From Lachnospiraceae bacterium (GTDB lineage: Bacteria > Bacillota > Clostridia > Lachnospirales > Lachnospiraceae): a stretch of DNA of 33,923 nucleotides. Below, piece by piece: positions 1 to 7,941 of this stretch. The translations under genes and the position numbers were made by a program. The number at the start of each line of letters is the position of its first letter. Position 1 is the first letter of the stretch. The notes beneath the pieces were generated by a model, which saw nothing but the letters and a program-made list of their open reading frames with translations, ran no database searches and was not told where the DNA came from. Location of the stretch: contig JAFSGE010000001.1 in NCBI GenBank assembly GCA_017434885.1, forward strand, positions 1 through 33,923, in the 5' to 3' direction.

Positions 1-92
1 AGAAAGGAATCCATCATATCCAGTTCTTCCAGCGGACGTAAATTGCTTTCTGTGCGTTGTCTGTCAGCTAATTGTTCTGCCATTTTTACCAT
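1..92 (-). CDS. Rpn-type PD-(D/E)XK nuclease/transposase, 5' fragment
   Basis: Reading the minus strand, an ATG at 92-90 is preceded by a strong AAGGAGG (rc of 101-107) at 8-base spacing, and the frame stays open to the window edge (about 30 codons). The fragment contains LRPLEELDMMDSFL, which resembles the N-terminal 'L-x-PLEEL-x-LMD-x-FLF' opening of the Rpn/PD-(D/E)XK nuclease family transposases common in Lachnospiraceae. That is recognition from memory of the family, on only ~30 residues. A second ATG at 83-81 is a less likely start because its spacing from the ribosome site is too long. The catalytic part lies outside the window, so whether the gene is intact cannot be judged. A degraded relative lies at 18820-19729. 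Confidence 0.5.
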   Translation of the reverse strand, partial: MVKMAEQLADRQRTESNLRPLEELDMMDSF

Positions 93-123
93 AAACAGTT
101 CCTCCTTCTGTGCAGGAACCTAT

Positions 124-188
124 TTATCACAATTCCTGCTTTGTACAATAAAATGAATGGGTTGTAAAAGCAGGAATTTTCGTGATAA
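124..188. repeat. 19-bp inverted repeat upstream of the Rpn-type gene
   Basis: The left arm 124-142 (TTATCACAATTCCTGCTTT) is repeated in reverse complement at 167-188, with a 3-base insertion (179-181) splitting the right arm into 167-178 and 182-188. About 24 bases separate the arms. On the minus strand a possible promoter, TTTACA (rc of 164-169), 17 bases, TACAAA (rc of 141-146), sits inside it, so the arms cover both promoter boxes of the gene starting at 92. It could be an operator, a cruciform, or the terminal structure of a mobile unit. Confidence 0.55.
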
Positions 189-344
189 TAATTAAGATAA
201 ACTTTGACATTTTGAAAGACGTGCAGCACAAACGGCCACGCCCAATATGAAAAATATGCTTTGAATGGAGTATAGCACGTTGACGGTATATGCGCAAGTA
301 TGTTTTTGATTTTTTGTAAACAAGAGAAAATCCCTCAAAATAGG

Positions 345-373
345 TTGACTTTGCAAAATATTGCTTTTATAAT
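345..373 (+). promoter_or_regulatory. SigA-type promoter of proS
   Basis: TTGACT at 345-350, a 17-base spacer, and a perfect TATAAT at 368-373. Transcription would start near 380 and run directly into the T-box leader. Confidence 0.8.
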
Positions 374-384
374 CAGAGCATATT

Positions 385-690
385 CATAAATGTAAGGCGT
401 TGAAGAGGACTAGTACAGATAGGAACCTTCCAGAGAGAAAATCCCCTGCCGCATTTTGTAGGGAGCTGAAAGATTTTTAAGCGGAATATTTGGAACCTGC
501 CTCGGAGCTCTGTATAGAAATCGATAAAAACCTATTGAACAGCGGAAATTGTTGAACAGCGGAAATCGGTGAAGTACAGCGTAGCACCGGCGATAACGGT
601 AAGAAAAGAGAATGTGTATGCATTAATTAGGGTGGTACCGCCGGATTCCGGTCCCTTGTGGGGTGGAAGGCGTGCCACCCTTTGTTGTGT
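385..690 (+). promoter_or_regulatory. T-box leader (proline tRNA-sensing) of proS
   Basis: The conserved T-box sequence AGGGTGGTACCGCC is at 629-642. The antiterminator can be drawn as AGGG (629-632) with CCCT (653-656) and ACCG (637-640) with CGGT (649-652), leaving the bulge TGGT at 633-636, which is complementary to an ACCA tRNA 3' end. The likely specifier is the proline codon CCT at 496-498 in the usual GAA-codon context at the 3' side of stem I. Competing structures can form: GGGTGG (661-666) or AGGGTGG (629-635) with CCACCC(T) (675-681). Uncharged tRNA-Pro should therefore favour read-through into proS. The U tract after the terminator helix is weak (TTTGTTGTGTG). Stem I boundaries are approximate. 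Confidence 0.9.
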
Positions 691-720
691 GTTTTGCAAT
701 AAGGAAAAGGAGAAAGAAAA

Positions 721-2151
721 ATGGCTGAAAAAAAATTAGTAGAAGCAATTACATCCATGAACGAAGACTTTGCACAGTGGTATACGGATGTAGTAAAAAA
801 AGCAGAATTAATTGATTATTCCAACGTAAAAGGATGTATGGTAATTAAACCTGCGGGTTATGCTATCTGGGAAAATATCCAGAGACAGCTTGATGACAGA
901 TTTAAAGCAACAGGCGTAGAAAATGTTTATATGCCTATGTTTATTCCCGAAAGTTTACTTCAGAAGGAAAAAGACCATGTAGAAGGGTTTGCTCCCGAAG
1001 TAGCATGGGTAACACATGGCGGATTAAATCCCCTTCAGGAGAGAATGTGCGTAAGACCTACTTCCGAAACACTTTTCTGTGATTTTTATAAGGGAGATAT
1101 CCAGTCTTACCGTGACCTTCCCAAGGTTTATAACCAGTGGTGCAGCGTTGTTCGTTGGGAAAAGGAAACAAGACCTTTCCTCCGTTCCAGAGAGTTCTTA
1201 TGGCAGGAAGGACATACTGCTCATGCAACAGCAGAGCAGGCAGAGGAAAGAACTGAGCAGATGTTAAACGTATATGCTGACTTCTGTGAAGAAGTGCTTG
1301 CAATTCCTGTTGTTAAGGGACGTAAGACCGATAAGGAAAAATTCGCAGGTGCAGAAGCTACTTATACAATTGAAGCATTGATGCATGACGGTAAGGCTCT
1401 GCAGTCCGGTACCAGCCATAACTTTGGTGACGGATTTGCCAAGGCTTTCGGCATCCAGTTTACAGATAAAGACAATACTTTAAAATATGTACATCAGACC
1501 TCCTGGGGTATGTCCACCAGAATTATCGGTGCCATTATCATGGTACACGGCGACAATTCCGGTTTGGTTCTGCCTCCCAAGGTAGCGCCTACCCAGGTAA
1601 TGATTATTCCTATCCAGCAGAAGAAGGAAGGCGTACTTGACAAGGCTTACGAGCTTCGCGACAGACTCAGTAATTTCAGAGTAAAAGTAGACGATTCCGA
1701 CAAGTCTCCCGGATGGAAGTTCTCTGAACAGGAAATGCGCGGAATTCCTATGCGTGTGGAAATCGGACCTAAGGATATCGAAGCAGGTAAGTGCGTGATT
1801 TGCCGTCGTGATAACGGAGAAAAGATTGAGGTTGCTTTAGATGATTTGGAAGCAACTGTTGAAAAGCTGTTAGTTCAAATCCAGGCAGATATGCTTGCAA
1901 AGGCAAAAGCTCATTTGGAAGAAAATACTTTTGTAGCAACCAATAAAGAAGAATTTGTTAAGACATTCGAAGAGAAATCCGGCTTCGTAAAAGCAATGTG
2001 GTGCGGCGAGCGAGAATGTGAAGAAAAGATTAAAGAGGATATGTCCGTAACCAGCCGTTGCATGCCCTTTAAGCAGGAATGCTTATCCGAGAACTGCGTA
2101 TACTGCGGAAAGCCTGCCAAGAAGATGGTATATTGGGGCAGAGCTTACTAA
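721..2151 (+). CDS. proS: Proline--tRNA ligase (short, archaeal/eukaryotic-like type)
   Basis: Cytoplasmic class II aminoacyl-tRNA synthetase that attaches proline to tRNA-Pro. The 476-residue length matches the short ProRS group that lacks the editing insertion of the ~570-residue bacterial type. Motif 2 is seen as [20 protein letters not shown] (about residues 144-163) and motif 3 around [16 protein letters not shown]. The C-terminal extension carries several Cys residues ([16 protein letters not shown]) and ends in a terminal Tyr, as in archaeal/eukaryotic-type enzymes with a zinc-binding C-terminal domain. The ATG at 721 follows AAAAGGAG at good spacing. It is transcribed alone behind the proline T-box leader, so expression should respond to proline tRNA charging. 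The family assignment is secure. Confidence 0.96.
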   Translation: MAEKKLVEAITSMNEDFAQWYTDVVKKAELIDYSNVKGCMVIKPAGYAIWENIQRQLDDRFKATGVENVYMPMFIPESLLQKEKDHVEGFAPEVAWVTHGGLNPLQERMCVRPTSETLFCDFYKGDIQSYRDLPKVYNQWCSVVRWEKETRPFLRSREFLWQEGHTAHATAEQAEERTEQMLNVYADFCEEVLAIPVVKGRKTDKEKFAGAEATYTIEALMHDGKALQSGTSHNFGDGFAKAFGIQFTDKDNTLKYVHQTSWGMSTRIIGAIIMVHGDNSGLVLPPKVAPTQVMIIPIQQKKEGVLDKAYELRDRLSNFRVKVDDSDKSPGWKFSEQEMRGIPMRVEIGPKDIEAGKCVICRRDNGEKIEVALDDLEATVEKLLVQIQADMLAKAKAHLEENTFVATNKEEFVKTFEEKSGFVKAMWCGERECEEKIKEDMSVTSRCMPFKQECLSENCVYCGKPAKKMVYWGRAY

Positions 2152-2174
2152 TAATTATTAAAGATTTTTTATCC

Positions 2175-2341
2175 GTGTTAATGAAATATTTTTAGTGCAA
2201 ATCATTCTGTGGAAAATGAACCATTTCCTAAGAAGGTACTTTGGCGCGGCCGGTACTTAGGCGGCGTATTTTGACGCCTTATGTACCGCTGCCAGCGACA
2301 TGTAGCGAGAGCGTGCCTTCGTGGAAATGTCTCATTAACAC
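2175..2341. repeat. MITE-like element with terminal inverted repeats
   Basis: The ends 2175-2191 (GTGTTAATGAAATATTT) and 2325-2341 are inverted repeats matching at 15 of 17 positions, the outer 10 perfectly. The 167-bp interior is clearly more GC-rich than its surroundings and contains a second hairpin, GGTAC..AGGCG (2253-2264 region) with CGCCTTATGTACC (ending ~2287). There is no open frame. It fills the proS-cca gap and ends about 20 bases before the cca start. A small non-autonomous mobile element or repeated extragenic sequence fits best; a terminator is less likely because no T run follows either hairpin. Confidence 0.55.
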
Positions 2342-2361
2342 AGTATTAGTTAAAATAGGAT

Positions 2362-3723
2362 ATGGAACGAATGCAGAATACAACCGTAATACGTTTACCT
2401 GAAAAAGTAAAATACATTATAGATACGATTATGGAAGCCGGCTACGAAGCATATGCAGTAGGCGGCTGTATTCGTGATTCCATTTTAGGCAGAGAGCCTG
2501 ATGACTGGGACATTACTACTTCGGCGTCTCCATATCAGATCAAAGAACTGTTTCCGCGAACGATTGACACAGGTTTGCAGCACGGAACGGTAACTGTAAT
2601 GATGGACAAGGAAGGCTTTGAAGTAACCACTTACAGGATTGATGGTGAGTATGAGGATGCCCGTCATCCAAAGGAGGTTATATTTACTTACAATCTGATA
2701 GAAGATTTAAAGAGAAGAGATTTTACCATCAATGCTATGGCTTACAATGAGAAGAATGGTCTGATTGACGTATTTGAAGGTATGGAGGATATTAACCGCA
2801 AAATAATTCGCTGCGTGGGAAGTCCGATAGAACGGTTTACGGAGGATGCCCTGCGCATGATGCGTGCGGTGCGTTTTTCTGCACAGCTTGGCTATGAAAT
2901 AGAAGAAGAGACTGCAGCAGCGATAAAAGTACTTGCGCCTAATCTTTCAAAAATCAGCGCTGAGCGCATTCAGACGGAATTGGTGAAATTAGTCACCTCG
3001 CCAAATCCCGATTTTCTTAAGGTTGCTTATGAGACAGGCATTACCGGTGTGATTTTACCGGAATTTGATGTTTGCATGGAAACATCGCAGAACAATCCGC
3101 ATCATTGCTATAGTGTAGGAGAACATACTCTTCGTTCTATGAAAGCAGTAAAAGCGGACAGATATTTACGGCTTGCACTTTTGTTTCATGATATGGGAAA
3201 GCCTACCAAGCGGACTACTGACGAGAAGGGGATTGACCATTTTTACGGTCATCCTGTGTTATCAGAGGAGATGGCAGGACAGATACTGCACAGATTAAAA
3301 TTTGATAATGATACAATATATATGGTAAAAAAACTGGTATTGTATCATGATTATGAAGTGGAAGCAAAGCCGCAGAGTGTGCGCCGTGCAATTATGAAGG
3401 TAGGCGAAGATGTTTTTCCTCTTTTGTTTGATGTAAAACGGGGGGATATTGCGGCACAGAGCGATTATAAGCGGGAAGAAAAACTAAAAAAACTGGAAAC
3501 AGTTTACGATATATATAAACAGATACTTGCACAAAACCAGTGTGTTTCTTTAAAAACACTTGCAGTTACCGGCAGGGATTTGATAGAGCATGCAGGTATG
3601 AAACCGGGCAAAGAACTTGGCGAAATGTTGAAAAAGCTGTTAGAGCTTGTGGTGGAAGACCCTTCTTTAAATGAAAAGGAGACGTTACTGTTACGGGCAA
3701 AAAATTATTGCAAAAATAATTAA
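2362..3723 (+). CDS. cca: CCA tRNA nucleotidyltransferase with HD domain
   Basis: Adds or repairs the 3' CCA of tRNAs, which this genome needs because neither tRNA gene in this window encodes CCA. The N-terminal nucleotidyltransferase domain shows VGGCIRDSILG followed by DDWDITTSA (about residues 33-56), carrying the metal-binding Asp pair; the neck region has RRDFTINAMAYN and RFTEDALRMMRAVRF. An HD phosphohydrolase-like domain follows, with LALLFHDMGKP near residue 275. Length 453 residues is normal for the HD-containing class II enzymes. Start choice: the ATG at 2362 has a poorly spaced AGGA (2356-2359); the ATG at 2371 would place that AGGA at 11 bases, so the true protein may be 3 residues shorter. 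Confidence 0.95.
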   Translation: MERMQNTTVIRLPEKVKYIIDTIMEAGYEAYAVGGCIRDSILGREPDDWDITTSASPYQIKELFPRTIDTGLQHGTVTVMMDKEGFEVTTYRIDGEYEDARHPKEVIFTYNLIEDLKRRDFTINAMAYNEKNGLIDVFEGMEDINRKIIRCVGSPIERFTEDALRMMRAVRFSAQLGYEIEEETAAAIKVLAPNLSKISAERIQTELVKLVTSPNPDFLKVAYETGITGVILPEFDVCMETSQNNPHHCYSVGEHTLRSMKAVKADRYLRLALLFHDMGKPTKRTTDEKGIDHFYGHPVLSEEMAGQILHRLKFDNDTIYMVKKLVLYHDYEVEAKPQSVRRAIMKVGEDVFPLLFDVKRGDIAAQSDYKREEKLKKLETVYDIYKQILAQNQCVSLKTLAVTGRDLIEHAGMKPGKELGEMLKKLLELVVEDPSLNEKETLLLRAKNYCKNN

Positions 3724-3785
3724 TTGTGCAAGCAGTCAGTCAGTAATACTTTTATAAATACCCTCATAAGATTAGGTATGATGTA

Positions 3786-4829
3786 ATGATTCCTTTGATG
3801 AAGTTGTTACAAGGTAAGGATATGGGGGTAGCAATTGTGAATGACAGATGTGTCAGCTTGCTTGAAAATTATGATATAGAGGTGCACAGTACCAGAAAGG
3901 GTAGAAGTGCAATTCTTTGTGAAACAAACTGCGGAACTATGATTTTGAAGGAATATGCAGCACGCAGGGAAAAAAGTGTTTTTCAGGATGCTGTGCTTAA
4001 TATGATATGTGAATGTGGTTTTTCACAGGTGGAAACAATCGTTAAAAATAAAGAGCAGGAGCTTTTGACCACAGACCAGGACGGAATTTCTTATATTCTG
4101 AAAACTTATTATGACGGAAGAGAATGCAATGTCCGTGATAGCAGGGAATGTATGCTTGCCATGGAGACACTTGCGCTTCTTCATAGGTCATCCAGAGTCA
4201 GGGGAGAACTGCCTGCGGTTACCGTTCCTTATACGGTAAGTCAGGAGTTTGACAAACATAATAAAGAGCTTCGAAGAGTCAGAAAGTTTCTGAAGGAAAA
4301 AGGACAGAAAACAGATTTTGAAATTTATCTGATGCAATGCTATGATTATTTTTGGGAACTGGCGCAAAGAGTAGCGGGGGAACTGGAAAAGTCCAATATA
4401 GCGAAAGCATTAAATACTCCGGCAATTGTTTGTCACGGTGACTTTCAGCATCATAATCTGATAGTTACATCGACAGGTATACATATCATAAATTTTGAAA
4501 AGTGTACACAGGATAGTCCGGCCAGGGATATTTATCTGTTCATGCGTAAGCTTCTTGAAAAAAATGACTGGAATCAAGAGGCGGGATTTGCATTGATTTC
4601 TGCTTACGAGAAAAATAACGAGCTTTGCAGGGAAGATTATGAACAGTTGTATTATAGGTTGTCTTATCCGGAAAAATTCTGGAAGATAGTAAATTTTTAC
4701 TATAATTCGGGAAAAGCATGGATTCCGGGCAAGAATTTGGAGAAATTAATAAAAGTAAACGAGCAGGAAGTGCTAAAAAAAGAATTTTTACTAAACTTTA
4801 GAGAAAAGTATGGTATACTGTCTTTATAG
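3786..4829 (+). CDS. CotS-family spore coat protein (kinase-like fold)
   Basis: Predicted to belong to the CotS/YutH group of aminoglycoside-phosphotransferase-fold spore coat proteins. The N-lobe shows LLENYDIEVHSTRKGRSAIL and a nucleotide-pocket-like ILKEYAARR. The catalytic-loop equivalent VCHGDFQHHN is at about residues 215-224. The metal-binding position that would be IDFD reads INFEKC, so one acidic residue is replaced by Asn; phosphotransfer activity is doubtful. The longest frame starts at 3786 without a strong ribosome site; ATG 3822 (AAGG at 7 bases) gives an N-terminus closer to CotS proteins and may be the real start. CATAAGATT at 3765 loosely resembles a SigE/SigK -10 element (inference only). 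It fits the other sporulation genes downstream. Confidence 0.8.
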   Translation: MIPLMKLLQGKDMGVAIVNDRCVSLLENYDIEVHSTRKGRSAILCETNCGTMILKEYAARREKSVFQDAVLNMICECGFSQVETIVKNKEQELLTTDQDGISYILKTYYDGRECNVRDSRECMLAMETLALLHRSSRVRGELPAVTVPYTVSQEFDKHNKELRRVRKFLKEKGQKTDFEIYLMQCYDYFWELAQRVAGELEKSNIAKALNTPAIVCHGDFQHHNLIVTSTGIHIINFEKCTQDSPARDIYLFMRKLLEKNDWNQEAGFALISAYEKNNELCREDYEQLYYRLSYPEKFWKIVNFYYNSGKAWIPGKNLEKLIKVNEQEVLKKEFLLNFREKYGILSL

Positions 4830-4904
4830 TGGTAACGTCTGCGTCGCGCAGAGGAGAAAGTTGCAAAACAGAGCGAATAATTCGCCAAAGTACGAGGTAT
4901 CAGA

Positions 4905-6350
4905 ATGAATCATTGCCGAAAAAAAGAAAATTACATAAAGTATGTGGTGGTATGCATGTGTCTTTTTTTGACAGGTTGCGGAACCATCGGTCTGGCAAGA
5001 GAGTCGACTTTTGAGAGTGCTTATGAAAATGTGCTGGAGGAAGAGCCGGTTGATATTTATACATCATCGGCTCATGGCATTGTGGAAGGAGTAAATACCA
5101 ATGCCGGTACAGTTACTTTTTATTTATTGGATCGCGGAGAGGAAAAAACTTTTAGTTATGATACTGCGACCGTTGTACAGGACAGACACGGAAGCTATCT
5201 GACCATGGAGCAGCTTACCTTAGGTGAAGTGGTTGATATTGCATATAATGCCGATTTGGAAAAGATGGGAAGCGTGGCACTTTCCATGGATGGCTACAGT
5301 TATGACAGTATCAGCAATTATATTTTGAATCCCCGGAACGGAACAGTTCAAATCGGAGGGGAAACATACGGTATGAGTGAAAACGTAAAAGTTTTCTCCG
5401 GTCAGCAGCAGGTTTCTTTAGAGCAGATATTGGAAGGGGATATTATCTCCTTCAGAGGACTTGGCAGTGAAGTAGTCAGTATTATTGTAGACAAAGGACA
5501 TGGATATCTCAAGCTGGAGAATGAAGATGCGCTAATCGGCGGCTGGGTAGAAGTGGGACAATCTGTCATTCAGCAGATTTCCGATAATATGCTGATTGTT
5601 GTGCCGGAGGGAAGTTATACAGTACGGCTAACCGCAGATAATATTGAAGAGTATAGGGAAGTCAATATTGACCGTGATAGAGAGACGATACTGAATTTGC
5701 AGGATATTGAGGTAATTGAGCCAATAAACGGAGTGTTACAGTTTGACGTTTATCCGGAAGAAGCGGAAATTTTGGTTGATGATGCACCTGTTGATCCGAC
5801 CTATAGTGTCAGGGTGCCATTGGGACTTCACAAAATTACGGCTAAGGCGGAAGGATATCATTCCTATTCCGAGTTTGTAAATGTGACAAGAGATAAAATG
5901 AAGGTGCAGCTGAGTCTCGATGAAGCTGTTGGTACATCCGATGATGCATCAGTAAGCGAAGGAGCAACCATTACCATTCAGGCACCGGAAGATGTAGAAG
6001 TATATCAGGACAACCTTTATATGGGAATTACACCTCTTACTTATGAAAAGACTGCCGGTGATCACACGATTACGTTGCGTAAGCAGGGTTATGATACCAG
6101 AAGCTATCAGATATCGGTAGAGGATGATGACAAAGATCTTGTTTATTCCTTCCCTGATTTATATTTGGAAGGAACAACACCTACCGTTAGCGGTAACAAT
6201 GCTTTGGCAACCAATGGACCGGAAACAAATGCAGACGCAGCAAATACGGTTAGTGGTAATGCCGTTTTCGATAACGAAGATATAACAACACTTAGTGATA
6301 ATGAGGAAACCGTCAGCGGTAACAGTGCGACGGTAAGCGGAAATAATTAA
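4905..6350 (+). CDS. PEGA-domain surface lipoprotein with VSGN tail
   Basis: Function not known. A lipoprotein signal peptide is visible: basic start, hydrophobic stretch YVVVCMCLFLTGC, lipobox LTGC with the lipidated Cys at residue 25. The middle (about 50-240) is beta-rich and unrecognised. Two PEGA-type beta domains follow, roughly residues 265-335 (FDVYPEEAEILVDDAPV...PLGLHKITAKAEGY) and 348-420 (APEDVEVYQDNLYMGITPL...AGDHTITLRKQGY). The last ~60 residues are a low-complexity Thr/Asn/Ser tail with four VSGN motifs. PEGA domains are usually extracellular and linked to surface structures. GAGG precedes the ATG at suitable distance. It stands alone between the cotS-like gene and hup. Confidence 0.75.
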   Translation: MNHCRKKENYIKYVVVCMCLFLTGCGTIGLARESTFESAYENVLEEEPVDIYTSSAHGIVEGVNTNAGTVTFYLLDRGEEKTFSYDTATVVQDRHGSYLTMEQLTLGEVVDIAYNADLEKMGSVALSMDGYSYDSISNYILNPRNGTVQIGGETYGMSENVKVFSGQQQVSLEQILEGDIISFRGLGSEVVSIIVDKGHGYLKLENEDALIGGWVEVGQSVIQQISDNMLIVVPEGSYTVRLTADNIEEYREVNIDRDRETILNLQDIEVIEPINGVLQFDVYPEEAEILVDDAPVDPTYSVRVPLGLHKITAKAEGYHSYSEFVNVTRDKMKVQLSLDEAVGTSDDASVSEGATITIQAPEDVEVYQDNLYMGITPLTYEKTAGDHTITLRKQGYDTRSYQISVEDDDKDLVYSFPDLYLEGTTPTVSGNNALATNGPETNADAANTVSGNAVFDNEDITTLSDNEETVSGNSATVSGNN

Positions 6351-6386
6351 AAACCCTTGAAAAGACCGCGAAAAACCAAATTTTTC

Positions 6387-6415
6387 TTGACAAACATGTG
6401 CAAAAACGATATATA
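6387..6415 (+). promoter_or_regulatory. SigA-type promoter of hup
   Basis: Perfect TTGACA at 6387-6392, 17-base spacer, TATATA at 6410-6415. A strong promoter fits an abundant nucleoid protein. Confidence 0.8.
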
Positions 6416-6487
6416 TAAATATAGGCGTTTCAAAAGAGACAACCTAGTATAAAATATAAACTCAGAAATAAAGAGGAGGAGTTCGCA

Positions 6488-6763
6488 ATGAACAAGACAG
6501 AATTAGTAGCAGCTATGGCTGATCAGGCTGGATTATCTAAGAAAGATGCAGAAAAGGCTTTAAAGGCTTTCACAGACGTTGTAGCAGAAGAATTAAAGAA
6601 AGAAGGAAAGGTTCAGTTAGTTGGTTTCGGTACTTTTGAAGTATCTAAGAGAGCAGCTAGAGAAGGAAGAAATCCTCAGACAGGTGAAGTAATGCCTATC
6701 GCAGCTTCCAAGGCTCCTAAGTTCAAAGCCGGAAAAGCATTAAAGGATATGATTAACGCATAA
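6488..6763 (+). CDS. hup: HU family DNA-binding protein
   Basis: Histone-like nucleoid protein; binds and bends DNA as a dimer. The 91-residue length is standard. MNKTELVAAMADQAGLSKKDAEKAL forms the N-terminal helical pair, then VQLVGFGTFEV, and the signature beta-arm region with AAREGRNPQTGE (about residues 57-68), ending KFKAGKALKDMIN. The ATG follows GAGGAGG. Own promoter and a clear terminator make it monocistronic, just ahead of the rqcP operon as in related Clostridia. Confidence 0.97.
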   Translation: MNKTELVAAMADQAGLSKKDAEKALKAFTDVVAEELKKEGKVQLVGFGTFEVSKRAAREGRNPQTGEVMPIAASKAPKFKAGKALKDMINA

Positions 6764-6778
6764 GCTAATGTATGTGTC

Positions 6779-6810
6779 GGGACCTGCAGAATTGCAGGTC
6801 CCTTTTATTT
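6779..6810 (+). terminator. Intrinsic terminator of hup
   Basis: Perfect 9-bp stem GGGACCTGC (6779-6787) / GCAGGTCCC (6794-6802), followed by TTTTATTT. No strong promoter is seen between it and rqcP, so partial read-through may feed the next operon. Confidence 0.9.
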
Positions 6811-6841
6811 CATAGGAAATTCCTATATCGAGGTGACTATT

Positions 6842-7081
6842 ATGAGACTTGACAAATATTTAAAGGTTTCCCGTTTAATCAAGCGAAGAACGGTAGCAAA
6901 CGAAGCTTGTGATGCGGGAAGGGTTATGATTAATGACAGACCGGCAAAGGCATCTGCAGATGTAAAGGTAGGAGATGTGATTACCATTGCATTCGGAAAT
7001 AAAGATGTAAAGGTTGAAGTTCTTGCCGTACAGGAAACCGTGAAAAAAGAAGAAGCCAAAGAGCTGTTTCGATATTTATAG
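6842..7081 (+). CDS. rqcP: S4-domain RNA-binding protein RqcP (YabO/Hsp15-like)
   Basis: Small S4-domain protein (79 residues). MRLDKYLKVSRLIKRRTVANEAC is the S4 RNA-binding helix pair and VKVGDVITIAFGNK the following strand. In Bacillus subtilis the orthologue in the same position (yabO, renamed rqcP) works with RqcH in ribosome-associated quality control, helping to add C-terminal Ala tails to stalled peptides on 50S subunits. The ATG at 6842 is preferred over the in-frame GTG at 6833 because GAGGTGA sits just upstream of it. First gene of an operon with yabP, yabQ and divIC. A 15-bp palindrome at 6812-6826 lies just before it. Confidence 0.9.
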   Translation: MRLDKYLKVSRLIKRRTVANEACDAGRVMINDRPAKASADVKVGDVITIAFGNKDVKVEVLAVQETVKKEEAKELFRYL

Positions 7082-7091
7082 AATATATTAC

Positions 7092-7136
7092 CCATTCTCC
7101 TAATATATTTTTTAAAAGAAAGAATTAGGAGAATGG
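7092..7136 (+). promoter_or_regulatory. Hairpin covering the yabP ribosome binding site
   Basis: A perfect 13-bp inverted repeat, CCATTCTCCTAAT (7092-7104) and its reverse complement (7124-7136), with a 19-base loop. The right arm contains the AGGAG ribosome site (7127-7131) and the upstream ATG (7133-7135), so the RNA hairpin would hide the yabP start. No T run follows, so it is not a typical terminator. Confidence 0.6.
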
Positions 7137-7138
7137 AA

Positions 7139-7429
7139 ATGGAAGATTTAAACAGTGTAAATAAGCGGGCACATAAAATGGTGTTGTCAAACAGAAGGAC
7201 ATGTAATTTAACAGGAGTTTGTGATGTGTTGTCCTTTGATGTGAATGAAATTATTCTGGAAACAGATTTGGGAATGCTTATGATAAAGGGAAATGAGCTT
7301 CACGTAAACCGGCTTACTTTGGAAAAGGGAGAAGTAGATGTTGAGGGAAGAATTGACAGTTTTACTTACTCGGAGCAATTAGGAACAGCAGCTAAGGGAG
7401 AGTCCCTGCTTACGCGTTTGTTCAGGTAA
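7139..7429 (+). CDS. yabP: Sporulation protein YabP
   Basis: YabP/YqfC family protein, about 96 residues. Family features are the opening HKMVLSNRRTCNLTGVCDVLSFD, a strand-rich core ending in LGMLMIKGNELHVNRLTLEKGEVDVEG, and LLTRLFR at the C-terminus. In B. subtilis the orthologue is expressed in the mother cell under SigE; its biochemical role is not established. ATG 7139 is preferred over ATG 7133 because AGGAG (7127-7131) is then at 7-base spacing. It lies between rqcP and yabQ exactly as in Bacillus and other Clostridia. Its start region is inside a strong hairpin. Confidence 0.88.
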   Translation: MEDLNSVNKRAHKMVLSNRRTCNLTGVCDVLSFDVNEIILETDLGMLMIKGNELHVNRLTLEKGEVDVEGRIDSFTYSEQLGTAAKGESLLTRLFR

Positions 7430-7435
7430 TTGCCC

Positions 7436-7924
7436 ATGAGTCAGGACATTATAAAGGAAGTGTTTTTCCTTTTTCATTCGTTTGTGTTGGGAGTTATCAT
7501 TACTTTTGTTTATGACTGGCTACTTATTTTGCGCAGAATGATAAAGCACAATATATTTTTTATCTCTCTGGAGGATTTTTTCTTTTGGGTGCTGTGTGCA
7601 ATCAGTGTTTTTTCTATGCTTTATGAGGAAAATAACGGAACACTTCGTTGGTTTGCCGTGGCAGGCGCATTTTTGGGTATGATAATTTATAAAAAGACAG
7701 TAAGCCGCCCGTTTGTAAAAATAGGTTTTGGCGTACTAAGCAAGATAACAGAAGTTGTAGGCAAGGGAATTACCTTATTATTGCGACCGGTTCTTTTTTT
7801 TATAAAAAAGAGCCAAAAGACATGTGTCCAAATGGGGCATAAAGGCGGAAGGCTCGGAAAATATGTAAAAAACAGGTTGACGTCATATGGTAAAGTCCTT
7901 AAAATGATATTATGTAAACGATGA
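7436..7924 (+). CDS. yabQ: Spore cortex biosynthesis membrane protein YabQ
   Basis: Integral membrane protein of the YabQ family, required for spore cortex formation in B. subtilis. Three hydrophobic segments are visible: VFFLFHSFVLGVIITFVYDW, the segment around FFFWVLCAISVFSML, and WFAVAGAFLGMIIY, followed by a basic C-terminal region. RRMIKHN between the first two is the typical family loop. The frame is open from a TTG at 7430 right after the yabP stop, but ATG 7436 is the more natural start (162 residues). It overlaps the possible early divIC start. Confidence 0.88.
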   Translation: MSQDIIKEVFFLFHSFVLGVIITFVYDWLLILRRMIKHNIFFISLEDFFFWVLCAISVFSMLYEENNGTLRWFAVAGAFLGMIIYKKTVSRPFVKIGFGVLSKITEVVGKGITLLLRPVLFFIKKSQKTCVQMGHKGGRLGKYVKNRLTSYGKVLKMILCKR

Positions 7925-7941
7925 ACAAAGGGGAGCGGACT

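Noticed and set aside
7092-7136. Terminator between rqcP and yabP
   Set aside because: No T run follows the stem on either strand, and the arm contains the yabP ribosome site.
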